Assembly: GCF_947503415.1 (NCBI RefSeq)
Contig: NZ_CANNDS010000002.1
Coordinates: 248,001 to 312,000 of the forward strand
DNA from: an uncultured Tateyamaria sp.
Lineage (GTDB): Bacteria; Pseudomonadota; Alphaproteobacteria; Rhodobacterales; Rhodobacteraceae
Direction of reading: 5' to 3'
Length of the DNA stretch: 64,000 bases
This document shows, in pieces, positions 50,308 through 58,330 of the stretch. The position numbers and the translations under genes are program-made. How positions within the stretch are numbered: position 1 is the stretch's first letter; each line of letters begins with the position of its first letter. Below the pieces are notes generated by a model. It was not told the DNA's origin, made no database searches, and was given only the letters and a program-made list of their open reading frames with translations.

Positions 50308-51363
50308 TCAGGCCCGCGCGAACACCTCGAAGAAGGCTTCGAAATGCGCGGTGGAAGCGACCGTTGCTTCCAGTACGGCTGCTGCATCTTCATCAAGCAT
50401 GCTGAAGACATAGTCGCACATATGTGCCCAGTCGTTGCTTCGGGTTTTGGCAGCAGCAAACAAAGCTGCGGATACACCGCGCAAAGCACCGGCACCGTAG
50501 GTGTTTTGGCGAAATGTGGCGCGGCCGACGGGAATGGCCAAACTGGTGTCATCGAACCCAAGCGCGCGCACGGCCCACGTCGACACCAGGTATTCATGGT
50601 AGTCGTCGCCCGCTGCGCCCTCCGCCTCGGTCACTATGGAAAAGTCGGATGACGCGCGGCGCACCGCATCGATCCAAATTGGATCAGGCGTTTGGCCCGA
50701 TTGGTGCAGGGCAACACATACCTCGGCCAGCAGATCGATGTTCTGATCCAGATGCGCCAGGATCCCTGCATATTCAAGACTGCGCAAAGCCCGATCATCA
50801 AGGTGAGGATCGCAGCGACCATATTCAGACAGGTAAAAGACAATATGCGTCAGCTCATAGGCCGCTTTCTTGTTGGGCAACGCAAAGGTGTCGGACCGGC
50901 CAATAAAGGCGCGCAGTCGCGCATCCAAGCCTGCATCGACTGTGGAACACTGGACACCCCTGCGGGTCAAAAGGCGTCGGGCTTCAGCGCGTTGCAAATC
51001 GCTGAGTTCCGCATCCGGCAACCCTTGGCGCGCCACACGGTGGCACAACGCCTCCATCTGCCCGCCAGCCATGCCCAGATCCTCAAGATCCAGACCGATC
51101 GACAAAAGAAATCGGTAGTATTGCGGAAAGAATTGAAGCCGGTCGGACAGCCCCTCGTAAAACCCGAAATGCGGAGCCAGCGCTGCTTTTGACACGCGGG
51201 TGCCCGTACATTCCAGTATGCTGAGCAGTTCCGCGTTTTCCTTCAGCCAGAATACGTCATCCTGAATGCGGCGCTGCGTCGCGAAAAGGTCGATCAGCGT
51301 GTCTGCCCGTTCGGACAGACGCTGACGGCGCGGCGGGACGTTAAGAGCAATGATGTTCGACAT
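50308..51363 (-). CDS. Helical protein of unknown function paired with a repeat protein
   Basis: This 351-residue protein begins MSNIIALNVPPRRQRLSERA and is almost all helix, with repeated 35-40 residue helical hairpins. One conserved-looking block is KKAAYELTHIVFYLSEYG near residue 185, where a His sits in an aromatic helix; similar His-containing blocks occur in some uncharacterised alpha-toroid-like families. No catalytic motif, signal or membrane segment is clear. AAGGA precedes the ATG at 51363. The repeat-protein gene ends 47 bases upstream on the same strand, so the two form an operon. A processing or binding partner of the repeat protein is one possibility. Confidence 0.7.
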   Translation of the reverse strand: MSNIIALNVPPRRQRLSERADTLIDLFATQRRIQDDVFWLKENAELLSILECTGTRVSKAALAPHFGFYEGLSDRLQFFPQYYRFLLSIGLDLEDLGMAGGQMEALCHRVARQGLPDAELSDLQRAEARRLLTRRGVQCSTVDAGLDARLRAFIGRSDTFALPNKKAAYELTHIVFYLSEYGRCDPHLDDRALRSLEYAGILAHLDQNIDLLAEVCVALHQSGQTPDPIWIDAVRRASSDFSIVTEAEGAAGDDYHEYLVSTWAVRALGFDDTSLAIPVGRATFRQNTYGAGALRGVSAALFAAAKTRSNDWAHMCDYVFSMLDEDAAAVLEATVASTAHFEAFFEVFARA

Positions 51364-51410
51364 GGTAGATGTGTCCTTGTTCCTGCTGTGAATACGCCCC
51401 GCCATCGGGG

Positions 51411-51809
51411 TCATGAGCCTGATGAAAACAGGCCGGTGACATCGCCCTGAGACGTCGTGCCTGTGATGGGGCCGGAACCGGATGAGAACATCTCGATCTT
51501 GTCGCCTGCCGCAGTGTCAGATGTCAGTGGCGTGCTACTGGTCGAGAACATCTCAACCCCGTTGCCTGTGACCGTGTCTCGTGCCGCTGGTGCACTGCTC
51601 GTCGAGAACATCTCGACCCCTTCGCCGCGAATAGTGTCGCGTGCCGCCGGTGAGCTGCTGGTGGAGAACATCTCGACCCCGTCGCCCAATACGCTGTCGC
51701 AGGTCACTGGCGCGCTGCTGGTGGAGAACATTTCAACACCGTCCCCAGTGTGCAGTCCGCCGAAGGAAGTGGTGTCGAGAGCGGTGTTAATTTTACGTTG
51801 AGCAGTCAT
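51411..51809 (-). CDS. Protein of exact 20-residue tandem repeats
   Basis: The 132-residue protein has a 21-residue leader (MTAQRKINTALDTTSFGGLH plus T), then five 20-residue repeats and an 11-residue partial repeat. The repeat consensus is G-D/E/N-GVEMFSTSS-x-P-x3-DT-x2. The first four repeats keep GVEMFSTSS unchanged; the fifth reads KIEMFSSGS and the last VTGLFSSGS. There is one Cys (repeat 1). The repeats are Ser/Thr/Gly-rich with no membrane segment. The ATG at 51809 has AAGGGA nine bases upstream. It could be a multi-core peptide precursor, a fibre or coat protein, or a scaffold read by the neighbouring helical protein. No known family is assigned. Confidence 0.75.
   Translation of the reverse strand: MTAQRKINTALDTTSFGGLHTGDGVEMFSTSSAPVTCDSVLGDGVEMFSTSSSPAARDTIRGEGVEMFSTSSAPAARDTVTGNGVEMFSTSSTPLTSDTAAGDKIEMFSSGSGPITGTTSQGDVTGLFSSGS
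51414..51746 (-). repeat. Tandem 60-base coding repeats
   Basis: GAGAACATCTC or a near match occurs every 60 bases, starting at 51484, 51544, 51604, 51664 and 51724, with a partial unit at 51424 (GATGAAAACA). The period is exact, and third-position differences are common, so the unit is maintained at protein level. Confidence 0.9.
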
Positions 51810-51911
51810 TGCGATGATCCCTTTCATCCTTGGGTTGTGATGCCCAAATCGTTGCCCGTTAAAGGCGATTAGAAAAAGGGAAATTCTTGCCAAAGGCGAG
51901 TAAGCCCAAGG

Positions 51912-51920
51912 TTATCCACA
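51912..51920 (+). promoter_or_regulatory. DnaA box 1
   Basis: TTATCCACA is an exact match to the bacterial DnaA box. It lies about 100 bases upstream of the repeat-protein start. Confidence 0.6.
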
Positions 51921-51989
51921 TAAGGAAAGCCGCAGAAGCACCTGACCGCGCCCAGCTTCTCTTCAGAAAATTTCGGAACAAAAAATTTT

Positions 51990-51998
51990 ATCCACAGC
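51990..51998 (+). promoter_or_regulatory. DnaA box 2
   Basis: A second exact TTATCCACA lies 78 bases from the first in the same orientation, at the end of an AAAAAATTT tract. I noticed no other copy in the window. Confidence 0.6.
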
Positions 51999-52064
51999 CC
52001 TGTTTTTGCTGGGATTTTTGCCGTTTTGACTTGTGGCAGCTCAACTTTAACCCGAATCGAAAAG

Positions 52065-52079
52065 TTAAGAAATAGTTAA
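52065..52079. promoter_or_regulatory. Perfect CtrA-type box
   Basis: TTAA-N7-TTAA lies 92 bases before the xth start, 7 bases after a GAATC (CcrM-type) site. The box is symmetric and could serve either divergent gene. Confidence 0.6.
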
Positions 52080-52170
52080 TTCACGGTGTGAGGAGCGTCG
52101 TCGCGCAGGGGCTTGCCGCGCGGCGCGGGATGGGCGACACCGGACAGATACAGATGACGGGGGGCCTGGC

Positions 52171-52953
52171 ATGAAAATCGCGACGTTCAATATCAACGGC
52201 ATCAAGGCACGGATCGATGCCCTGCCCCGCTGGCTCGATGCCGCAACCCCGGATGTTGTACTGCTTCAAGAGATCAAGTCCGTAGACGAGACTTTCCCTC
52301 GCGAGGTGTTCGAGGATCGTGGATATAACGTCGAAACCCATGGCCAGAAGTCATTCAACGGCGTCGCCATCCTGTCAAAGCTACCGCTTGAGGATGTGAC
52401 GCGCGGCTTGCCCGGCGATGATGAGGACGAACAGGCCCGCTATATCGAAGCCACCGTCATGGGTGACAATCATGCGGTGCGTCTGTGCGGGCTGTACCTG
52501 CCCAACGGAAATCCGGTGCCCGGTCCCAAGTACGACTACAAGCTGGCATGGATGGAGCGCCTGCGCCTGCGCGCTCAGGAACTGCTCGCGCAAGAGACGC
52601 CGTTCCTGATGGCCGGCGACTACAACATCATCCCGCAAGCAGAAGACGCCAAGCGCCCCGACGCGTGGCGCGAGGATGCGCTGTTCCGCATGGACAGCCG
52701 CACCGCGTTCCGCAAGCTCCTGAACCTTGGCCTGACAGAGGCGTTTCGCGCGCGCACCTTTGGCCCCGGTCACTATTCCTTCTGGGACTATCAAGCCGGT
52801 GCCTGGAACCGCGACGACGGCATTCGCATCGACCACTTCCTGCTCAGCCCCGGCTGCGCCGACCTTATGACGGATTGCCAGATCGACAAGGCCGTGCGCG
52901 GCGAAGAGAAGCCATCGGACCATGTTCCGGTATGGGTTGATCTGGCAGCCTGA
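52171..52953 (+). CDS. xth: Exodeoxyribonuclease III
   Basis: This 260-residue AP endonuclease/3' exonuclease acts in base-excision repair. It has MKIATFNINGIKARIDALPR, the metal-binding Glu34 in LLQEIKS, LYLPNGNPVPGPKYDYKLAW, the AGDYNIIPQAEDAKRPDAW loop and the closing KPSDHVPVWVDL with the catalytic His. The start ATG at 52171 gives the standard MKIATFN. A regulatory region with DnaA and CtrA-type sites precedes it. Confidence 0.96.
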   Translation: MKIATFNINGIKARIDALPRWLDAATPDVVLLQEIKSVDETFPREVFEDRGYNVETHGQKSFNGVAILSKLPLEDVTRGLPGDDEDEQARYIEATVMGDNHAVRLCGLYLPNGNPVPGPKYDYKLAWMERLRLRAQELLAQETPFLMAGDYNIIPQAEDAKRPDAWREDALFRMDSRTAFRKLLNLGLTEAFRARTFGPGHYSFWDYQAGAWNRDDGIRIDHFLLSPGCADLMTDCQIDKAVRGEEKPSDHVPVWVDLAA

Positions 52954-53058
52954 GCCTGCCCAACTTCACAACGCTACACAGTCGCGTTGAGCGGCTGGCA
53001 TTCCTTTTGTGGCGCCTCACCTCTTGTCCAAGTCTTTGCACAAACAGGAGAGAGTCAC

Positions 53059-53514
53059 ATGCCATCCCGTCGTAAACTGTTGATCATGGCCGCAACTTTG
53101 CCCGCGGTCACTTTGACGGCCCGCTATGCCGTGGCCCAAACCCCAGCTGTCTACGCAAACAGCGGCGTTGCCGTCGACAGCAGTGACGTGGTCGCCTATT
53201 TCACCGAAGGCCGGCCCGTCAAAGGATCGTCCGAGTTCACGCACAGCTGGAACGGGGTTGAATGGCGCTTTGCCAGCGCTGCAAATCGCGACCGTTTCGC
53301 CGCCGATCCAAGTGCCTACGCACCGCAATACGGCGGTTACTGCGCCTGGGCGGTCAGCCAGGGCTATACTGCATCCACCATTCCCGAGGCGTGGAAGATC
53401 GTGGATAGCAAGCTGTACCTGAATTTCAATCGCCGCATTCAACGGCGTTGGGAGCGCGACATTCCCGGCCACATCGCGGCGGGTGATGCAAACTGGCCAA
53501 GCGTTCTGGCCTGA
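53059..53514 (+). CDS. Exported YHS-domain protein
   Basis: This 151-residue protein has a twin-arginine-like signal (MPSRRKLLIMAATLPAVTLT, SRRKLL). The mature part carries a YHS domain: VAVDSSDVVAYFTEGRPVKG, FTHSWNGVEWRFASAANRDR and YAPQYGGYCAWAVSQGYTA. YHS proteins bind metals or act in redox processes in the periplasm. The ATG at 53059 has AGGAGA about 8 bases upstream; the frame to 52987 is rejected. It is convergent with the HNH gene. Confidence 0.88.
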   Translation: MPSRRKLLIMAATLPAVTLTARYAVAQTPAVYANSGVAVDSSDVVAYFTEGRPVKGSSEFTHSWNGVEWRFASAANRDRFAADPSAYAPQYGGYCAWAVSQGYTASTIPEAWKIVDSKLYLNFNRRIQRRWERDIPGHIAAGDANWPSVLA

Positions 53515-53519
53515 CTGGG

Positions 53520-54104
53520 CTAGGCCTGCAGTTCCGCATCCCAGTACAGAAAATCCATCCAACTGTCGTGCAAGTGGTTGGGTGGAAACTTGCGGCCCAT
53601 ATTGCGCAACTCTTCCGCGCCGGGCTGACGCGGGGGCTTGCGCAGGGAAAGGCCGGTGCGATGCAGTGGCTTCGACCCTTTGCGCAGGTTGCAGGGGCTG
53701 CACGCCGCCACCACATTCTGCCAACTGGTCACACCACCCGACGCGCGCGGCACGACGTGGTCAAAGGTCAGATCGCCCTTGGCGCCGCAATACTGGCACC
53801 GAAATTCGTCCCTCAGAAATAAATTAAAGCGCGTGAAGGCCACGCGCTTTTGAGGTTTTACGTAATCTTTCAAAACGACGACAGACGGTATTCGGATCTC
53901 GGTACTCGGGGACCGGACGACCTCGTCATATTCAGCGACGATATCCACCCTGTCGAGCCACGCAGCCTTGACCGCCTCCTGCCAGGGCCACAACGACAAG
54001 GGGTAATAGCTGAGCGGCCGGTAATCCGCATTCAGCACCAGCGCCGGGTGCTGTTTCAGCGCAGAGGGGCTGCGCGTAAATTCTGTCCTGAAATCGCCGT
54101 CCAT
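53520..54104 (-). CDS. HNH endonuclease
   Basis: This 194-residue protein has the HNH core: FRCQYCGAKGDLTFDHVVPR, ASGGVTSWQNVVAACSPCNL and RKG, with two CxxC zinc pairs. The N-terminal region LVLNADYRPLSYYPLSLWPW and VVLKDYVKPQKRVAFTR are typical of a housekeeping HNH family common in Proteobacteria, not of phage homing enzymes. The cellular role is unknown. The ATG at 54104 gives MDGDFRTEFTRSPS. Confidence 0.88.
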   Translation of the reverse strand: MDGDFRTEFTRSPSALKQHPALVLNADYRPLSYYPLSLWPWQEAVKAAWLDRVDIVAEYDEVVRSPSTEIRIPSVVVLKDYVKPQKRVAFTRFNLFLRDEFRCQYCGAKGDLTFDHVVPRASGGVTSWQNVVAACSPCNLRKGSKPLHRTGLSLRKPPRQPGAEELRNMGRKFPPNHLHDSWMDFLYWDAELQA

Positions 54105-54287
54105 TCTGACTCCGTGCTCGCCCTGTCTGCCCGTTTTGGCACCAGAGCGGGGAACCCGCCCCGGCTTTATATGGTGACTATATATTGTGGAAAGCGTCTG
54201 ACAAGTGCCCAACTGACCACGAGATGTCGCAGATCGCATAGGGTACCAACATGACGGCCATATGACGCCTATTCAAAGAATGCGCAC

Positions 54288-54881
54288 CTAGTCGCAGTGT
54301 CCTGCGTCCGCAGGACCGCTCGTGAGCGCCACCAATGGTCGGGCACGCGCACTGACCAACGAAAGATCAGCAACTCGTCGGCTTGTCACGGCCCGTTGCG
54401 ACAGGCGGTATACGAGTTCTGCCAGACAGGCCTCGCTCAGCGTTCCGGCGCTGTTCAGATTGACGAAATGCACATCAAGCATCTGCCCGTTGCGTACATT
54501 CCACTGAAAGGATTTGAATTTCTGCGTCGGTGCCGCGCTGTGCAGATGGGCTGCAAAAAGCGTGTGCAGCGGGCTCGATTTCAACCACTGGGTGTCCGAC
54601 CAATCCTGCAGCCCGACAACCCAGACATCGGCATCGGTCAAATCCGCCACATCCCGGGTACGATCGATCAAGCCTGCGCTGGCATCAAGGTCCAAGATCA
54701 ACTTGCCGAACGCGCCCGGCATGCGCACGGATCGCAGCACGATTGCTCTGTTCAGTTCGGTATCCATTGCAGCCGATGTTGTCGTCAGCCGGTCGACGTT
54801 CAATGCTGATGCCGGTGCCGTCCAGACAGCCCCCATCAGTGCCATTCCCAAGGCCAAGCCCCGTGTCAGCGCCATGCTCAT
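54288..54881 (-). CDS. Secreted protein of unknown function
   Basis: This 197-residue protein has a signal peptide (MSMALTRGLALGMALMGAVW, likely cut after PASA at residue 26). The mature part has LNVDRLTTTSAAMDTELNRA, VWVVGLQDWSDTQWL and FQWNVRNGQMLDVHFVNLNS, and one Cys pair (ACLAELV and GHCD). No family is recognised. It lies between the HNH gene and the carboxylesterase operon on the same strand. A GC-skewed leader precedes it. Confidence 0.65.
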   Translation of the reverse strand: MSMALTRGLALGMALMGAVWTAPASALNVDRLTTTSAAMDTELNRAIVLRSVRMPGAFGKLILDLDASAGLIDRTRDVADLTDADVWVVGLQDWSDTQWLKSSPLHTLFAAHLHSAAPTQKFKSFQWNVRNGQMLDVHFVNLNSAGTLSEACLAELVYRLSQRAVTSRRVADLSLVSARARPLVALTSGPADAGHCD

Positions 54882-55025
54882 GCCGCGTTCCCCTGTTGCA
54901 CACTGTTTTTCTTATGACCTCAGTGCGCCACAGGTTTTGAAAAAGGGGAAGAAAAATGTGGCGATGTGCTGCCAAGTCAAGGCGTTTGGCGAAAAATGCG
55001 GTCGAATTACGCAGTATTGTTCCTG

Positions 55026-55691
55026 CTAAAGGCCCAATTTGTCCCGCATGAAGGCCAGTGCCACGCTCAATCCATCCGGAGCGATTCCGTGTGCCGTCCC
55101 TTTCATCACATGGGCGTACACGTCTTTCCAACCGGCCCCTTGCAGTGCCTCCGCCGCTTGCGGCAGCGATTGCGGCGGCACAACGTCGTCCTGATCGCCA
55201 TGAACCAGAAGGACCGGTGGACGGCTCACAACCTCATCAGCCAGCACTTCGGGGTTCAACAGGCGACCCGAGAAGGCGACAATGCCCGCCACCGGATCCT
55301 CGCGGCGCGGTGCCACATGCAGCGACATCATCGTGCCTTGGGAAAAACCGAAAAGCACCACCTGTTCGGGCAACACATCCTCGTCCACCATCAACGCATC
55401 CAGAAACGCGTTCAGATCGTCCGCCGCCGCGTTCAGTCCACGCTCCGCCTCTTCCTCGGAGGAGCCATCGATCCAAGGGATCGGAAACCACTGGAAGGCG
55501 CCCGGCATCATGTCGATGCCCTCCGGCGCGTCGGGGGCCACAAACAGCGTATCAGGCAAATGCTCTGCCAGCGGGTCGGCAAGCCCCAAAAGGTCAGCAC
55601 CATTGGCACCATAGCCGTGTAGAAACACCACGATAGACCGCAAGTCACCCGATTGCGGCTCAACCCGCCCTGCCTGTAGCACCCGTGTCAT
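55026..55691 (-). CDS. Phospholipase/carboxylesterase-type alpha/beta hydrolase
   Basis: This 221-residue cytosolic esterase of the YpfH/acyl-protein-thioesterase group has FLHGYGANGADLLGL, the nucleophile in LFGFSQGTMMSLHVA, the acid in VHGDQDDVVPP and His in GTAHGIAPDG. It hydrolyses short-chain esters or lysophospholipids. The ATG at 55691 overlaps the glycosylase gene's stop by 4 bases, so cobK, the glycosylase and this gene form one operon. Confidence 0.9.
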   Translation of the reverse strand: MTRVLQAGRVEPQSGDLRSIVVFLHGYGANGADLLGLADPLAEHLPDTLFVAPDAPEGIDMMPGAFQWFPIPWIDGSSEEEAERGLNAAADDLNAFLDALMVDEDVLPEQVVLFGFSQGTMMSLHVAPRREDPVAGIVAFSGRLLNPEVLADEVVSRPPVLLVHGDQDDVVPPQSLPQAAEALQGAGWKDVYAHVMKGTAHGIAPDGLSVALAFMRDKLGL

Positions 55692-56317
55692 GTGATCCCT
55701 TCCCGTCCCTTTGCGACACGGTAGTAGGTGAAGAACAGCCGCGCAGCAACCGCACGCCAAGGTGACCAATCTTCGGCCATCTGCCGCAATGCCTTTTCCT
55801 TGGGGCGGTCGGACAACCCAAAGATCATGCGCGCGGCCTCTTGCAAGGCCAGGTCCCCCGGAGCGAAGACATCCGCCCGGCCCAACGCGAACATGGCATA
55901 GATTTCAGCGGTCCAGACCCCGATGCCTTTGACAGCTGTCAGGGTCTTGATGACGTCGGCATCGGGGGCTTGCCGCAAGGCATCATAGTCGATCCCTGCC
56001 TCGGCCAGCGCCAGTGCATAAGCGATCTTTTGACGGCTTAGCCCAGCTGCGCGCAGCCCATCCTGTCCCGCGTTCAATACCGGTTCTGGCTGGATCAACC
56101 CGCCCGCCTCCATGCGCCCCCAGATCGCCGCCGCCGACGCGGTGCTGACCTGCTGGCCGACAATGGCGTTGAGCAATGCGGCGAACCCGTCCGGCCTGCG
56201 ACGCAAGGGCAACGGACCCGCAAGTTCATACGCGAGCGCCAAGGCGGCATCGCGCTGCGCCAGCCAATTCGCCCCTTCGGCAACATCAGCCTCCGTCTCA
56301 ATGATGCGACCCGTCAA
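55688..56317 (-). CDS. DNA-3-methyladenine glycosylase II-type protein
   Basis: This 209-residue HhH-GPD glycosylase removes alkylated bases. It has FAALLNAIVGQQVSTASAAA and the HhH-GPD block LTAVKGIGVWTAEIYAMFAL with the catalytic Asp in FAPGDLALQEAA. It lacks the N-terminal domain of E. coli AlkA. The TTG at 56317 overlaps the cobK stop as TTGA; that coupling and the lack of an ATG make it the likely start. The product otherwise matches the short alkA-like family. Confidence 0.85.
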   Translation of the reverse strand: MTGRIIETEADVAEGANWLAQRDAALALAYELAGPLPLRRRPDGFAALLNAIVGQQVSTASAAAIWGRMEAGGLIQPEPVLNAGQDGLRAAGLSRQKIAYALALAEAGIDYDALRQAPDADVIKTLTAVKGIGVWTAEIYAMFALGRADVFAPGDLALQEAARMIFGLSDRPKEKALRQMAEDWSPWRAVAARLFFTYYRVAKGREGIT

Positions 56318-56997
56318 AGCGCTGCCACCCAAGACACCAGATCGTCTATTTCAGTAAACGCATGATCAACGCCCGATTTGGGCTGGGCAATCAGGACCAT
56401 TGGCAGACCCAGCGCGCGGGCCGCCGCGACCTTGGGATACCCGCTTGTGCCGCCGGTGTTCCTGGCCAGCACGACGTCAATCTCCAGTTCCCTGAACAAT
56501 GCCTCTTCGCCCGCCGCATCATATGGGCCATCGCCAAACACATATGTGCATCCTTCCGGCGCAGGATCGTCATGCCGATGCAGTTGACGCAAAAACACCG
56601 GACCGTCGTGGTGGGTGAGCACCTCGGCACTGTCCCGGCCCGACGCTGCAAACACACACGCTCCGGACGGAAGCGCTGCAACCGCCTGTTCCACCTTATC
56701 CACCTGTGTCCACGCGTCTGCACCGTCGGGGTGCCAGGGCGCACGACCCACCCGCGCGCGTGGCAACTGCGGTGCCATCGCGACCGCGATGCCTCGCAAC
56801 GTCTGGTCGAAAGGGTGCGTTGTATCCACGACTGCATCCGCTTCGGCCAAAGCAGCGCGCAGGTTCGACACCGTGGACAATTCCGACCCATGCGGGCCGC
56901 GCGACCAGTACACACGTACCTCGTGTCCGGCCTGTATCAATGCGTGTGCGGCAGGTTCGGTCAGCGCCGATCCCCCCAGAACAAGGACCCGTCTCAT
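56314..56997 (-). CDS. cobK: Precorrin-6A reductase
   Basis: This 227-residue NAD(P)H-dependent enzyme of cobalamin synthesis begins VLVLGGSALTEPAAHALIQA and has the DTTHPFDQTLRGIAVA motif and the C-terminal ARNTGGTSGYPKVAAARALG. It stands alone: no other cob gene lies nearby, and it shares an operon with a DNA glycosylase and an esterase. It is divergent from the MFS gene. Confidence 0.88.
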   Translation of the reverse strand: MRRVLVLGGSALTEPAAHALIQAGHEVRVYWSRGPHGSELSTVSNLRAALAEADAVVDTTHPFDQTLRGIAVAMAPQLPRARVGRAPWHPDGADAWTQVDKVEQAVAALPSGACVFAASGRDSAEVLTHHDGPVFLRQLHRHDDPAPEGCTYVFGDGPYDAAGEEALFRELEIDVVLARNTGGTSGYPKVAAARALGLPMVLIAQPKSGVDHAFTEIDDLVSWVAAL

Positions 56998-57088
56998 GAC
57001 GACACCCTAGCCCCCTGCTCCGCATGCGCAACCACCTGTGCTCAATCGCACGCTTGCCCGGAACCACGTGCGGGGATAGTCAACGCTT

Positions 57089-58312
57089 ATGACCCAAGTT
57101 GATGACACCCGCGCCAAGCGCAACGTGGCCGTTCTGGTGGCCGCCCAAGCCTTTCTGGGCAGCCAGATTACCATGATGTTCGTGGTTGCAGGATTGGCCG
57201 GACAACAGCTCAGCCCGATTGCCTGCCTTGCCACCCTGCCCATCTCGCTGATTGTGTTCGGGTCCATGACAACAGCCCCGTGGCTGTCGACGGTCATGCA
57301 GCGGTTCGGCCGCAAAACAGGTTTCATCGTCGGTGCCTTCGGAGGACTTGTCGGCGCTGCCATCGGCGTCTGGGCACTGAGCATCGGCAGTTTCTGGTTG
57401 TTCTTGGCGGGCAGCTTTCTGACAGGTATCTACATGTCGGCCCAGGGGTTCTACCGCTTTGCCGCCGCCGATACCGCGTCCGAGGCGTTCCGCCCCAAGG
57501 CCATATCTTACGTCATGGCGGGCGGGCTCTTGTCCGCCATCATCGGCCCACAAGTCGTGGGATATGTCACCGCAGGTGCCGCGGACGCAACGGTCGCGCG
57601 CTATATCCCGATCTATTGGGTCGCGATGGGCTTCAACGTGATGGGCATGGCGCTGTTTCTGTTCCTCGACATCCCCAAGCCGCCCGCACCTTCGGCCACG
57701 GATGGCCCGGGCCGGTCACGCCGCGAATTGCTGGCGAGCCCCAGTATCGCGGTGGCGGTGATCTGTGCGGCGGTCTCCTATGCGCTGATGAACCTCGTGA
57801 TGACATCGACGCCACTGGCCGTGGTTGGCTGCGGATACACGGAACCCGACGCGGCCAATGTGGTCACTGTGCACGTGCTGGCCATGTTCGCGCCGTCTTT
57901 CTTCACCGGTCACCTGATCGCCTGCTTTGGGGTGGAACGGATCATGGGCTTGGGCCTCGCCATTCTCGGCGGTGCTGGCATCGTCGCTTTGCAAGGCGTG
58001 GACATCGCCAATTTCTACGGCGCGCTGTTCCTGCTGGGCCTCGGCTGGAACTTTGGTTTTATCGGAGCCACCACAATGCTGGCCGGAGCACACACCCCAC
58101 AAGAGCGTGGCCGGATGCAGGGCATGAACGACCTGATCGTGTTTGGCTGCGTGACCGTGGCATCGCTGGCCTCGGGCGGGTTGATGAACTGCGCAGGCGG
58201 TGACCCGGTCGAAGGCTGGGCCGCGGTCAATATCGCGATGGTGCCCTTCCTTGTGTTGGCAGGTGGGTCGCTGATCTGGCTGGTCATGCGGCAACGCACC
58301 GCGACTGCGTAA
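57089..58312 (+). CDS. Major facilitator superfamily transporter
   Basis: This 407-residue protein has about 12 membrane segments. Motif A-like sequence between helices 2 and 3 is PWLSTVMQRFGRKTGFIVG, and the second half has GATTMLAGAHTPQERGRMQG. It is similar to proton-coupled drug or metabolite exporters. No substrate can be named. The gene starts 91 bases from the divergent cobK and is convergent with the NDUFAF6-like gene. Confidence 0.9.
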   Translation: MTQVDDTRAKRNVAVLVAAQAFLGSQITMMFVVAGLAGQQLSPIACLATLPISLIVFGSMTTAPWLSTVMQRFGRKTGFIVGAFGGLVGAAIGVWALSIGSFWLFLAGSFLTGIYMSAQGFYRFAAADTASEAFRPKAISYVMAGGLLSAIIGPQVVGYVTAGAADATVARYIPIYWVAMGFNVMGMALFLFLDIPKPPAPSATDGPGRSRRELLASPSIAVAVICAAVSYALMNLVMTSTPLAVVGCGYTEPDAANVVTVHVLAMFAPSFFTGHLIACFGVERIMGLGLAILGGAGIVALQGVDIANFYGALFLLGLGWNFGFIGATTMLAGAHTPQERGRMQGMNDLIVFGCVTVASLASGGLMNCAGGDPVEGWAAVNIAMVPFLVLAGGSLIWLVMRQRTATA

Positions 58313-58330
58313 GGCGGATCCTGATCCGCC

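Larger units (their letters stand above)
51810..52170. promoter_or_regulatory. AT-rich intergenic region with DnaA and CtrA-type sites
   Basis: The 361 bases between the divergent repeat-protein and xth genes are AT-rich and lack a convincing gene. They hold two perfect DnaA boxes (51912-51920 and 51990-51998), a GAATC site (52054-52058) and a perfect TTAA-N7-TTAA (52065-52079). A forward frame at 51887-52075 is rejected because it runs through all of these sites and has no clear ribosome site. Confidence 0.65.

Noticed and set aside
51414-51746. Possible CRISPR array because of the 60-base period
   Set aside because: The repeats are contiguous, have no variable spacers, lie in one reading frame and encode conserved 20-residue units.
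51887-52075. Forward 62-codon frame
   Set aside because: It is Lys/Phe-rich from AT-rich DNA, covers two DnaA boxes and most of a CtrA-type box, and lacks a good ribosome site.
51810-52170. Chromosome replication origin
   Set aside because: Two DnaA boxes and one CtrA-type box are suggestive, but there is no dnaA, hemE or parAB context and skew cannot be measured here. It is kept only as a regulatory region.
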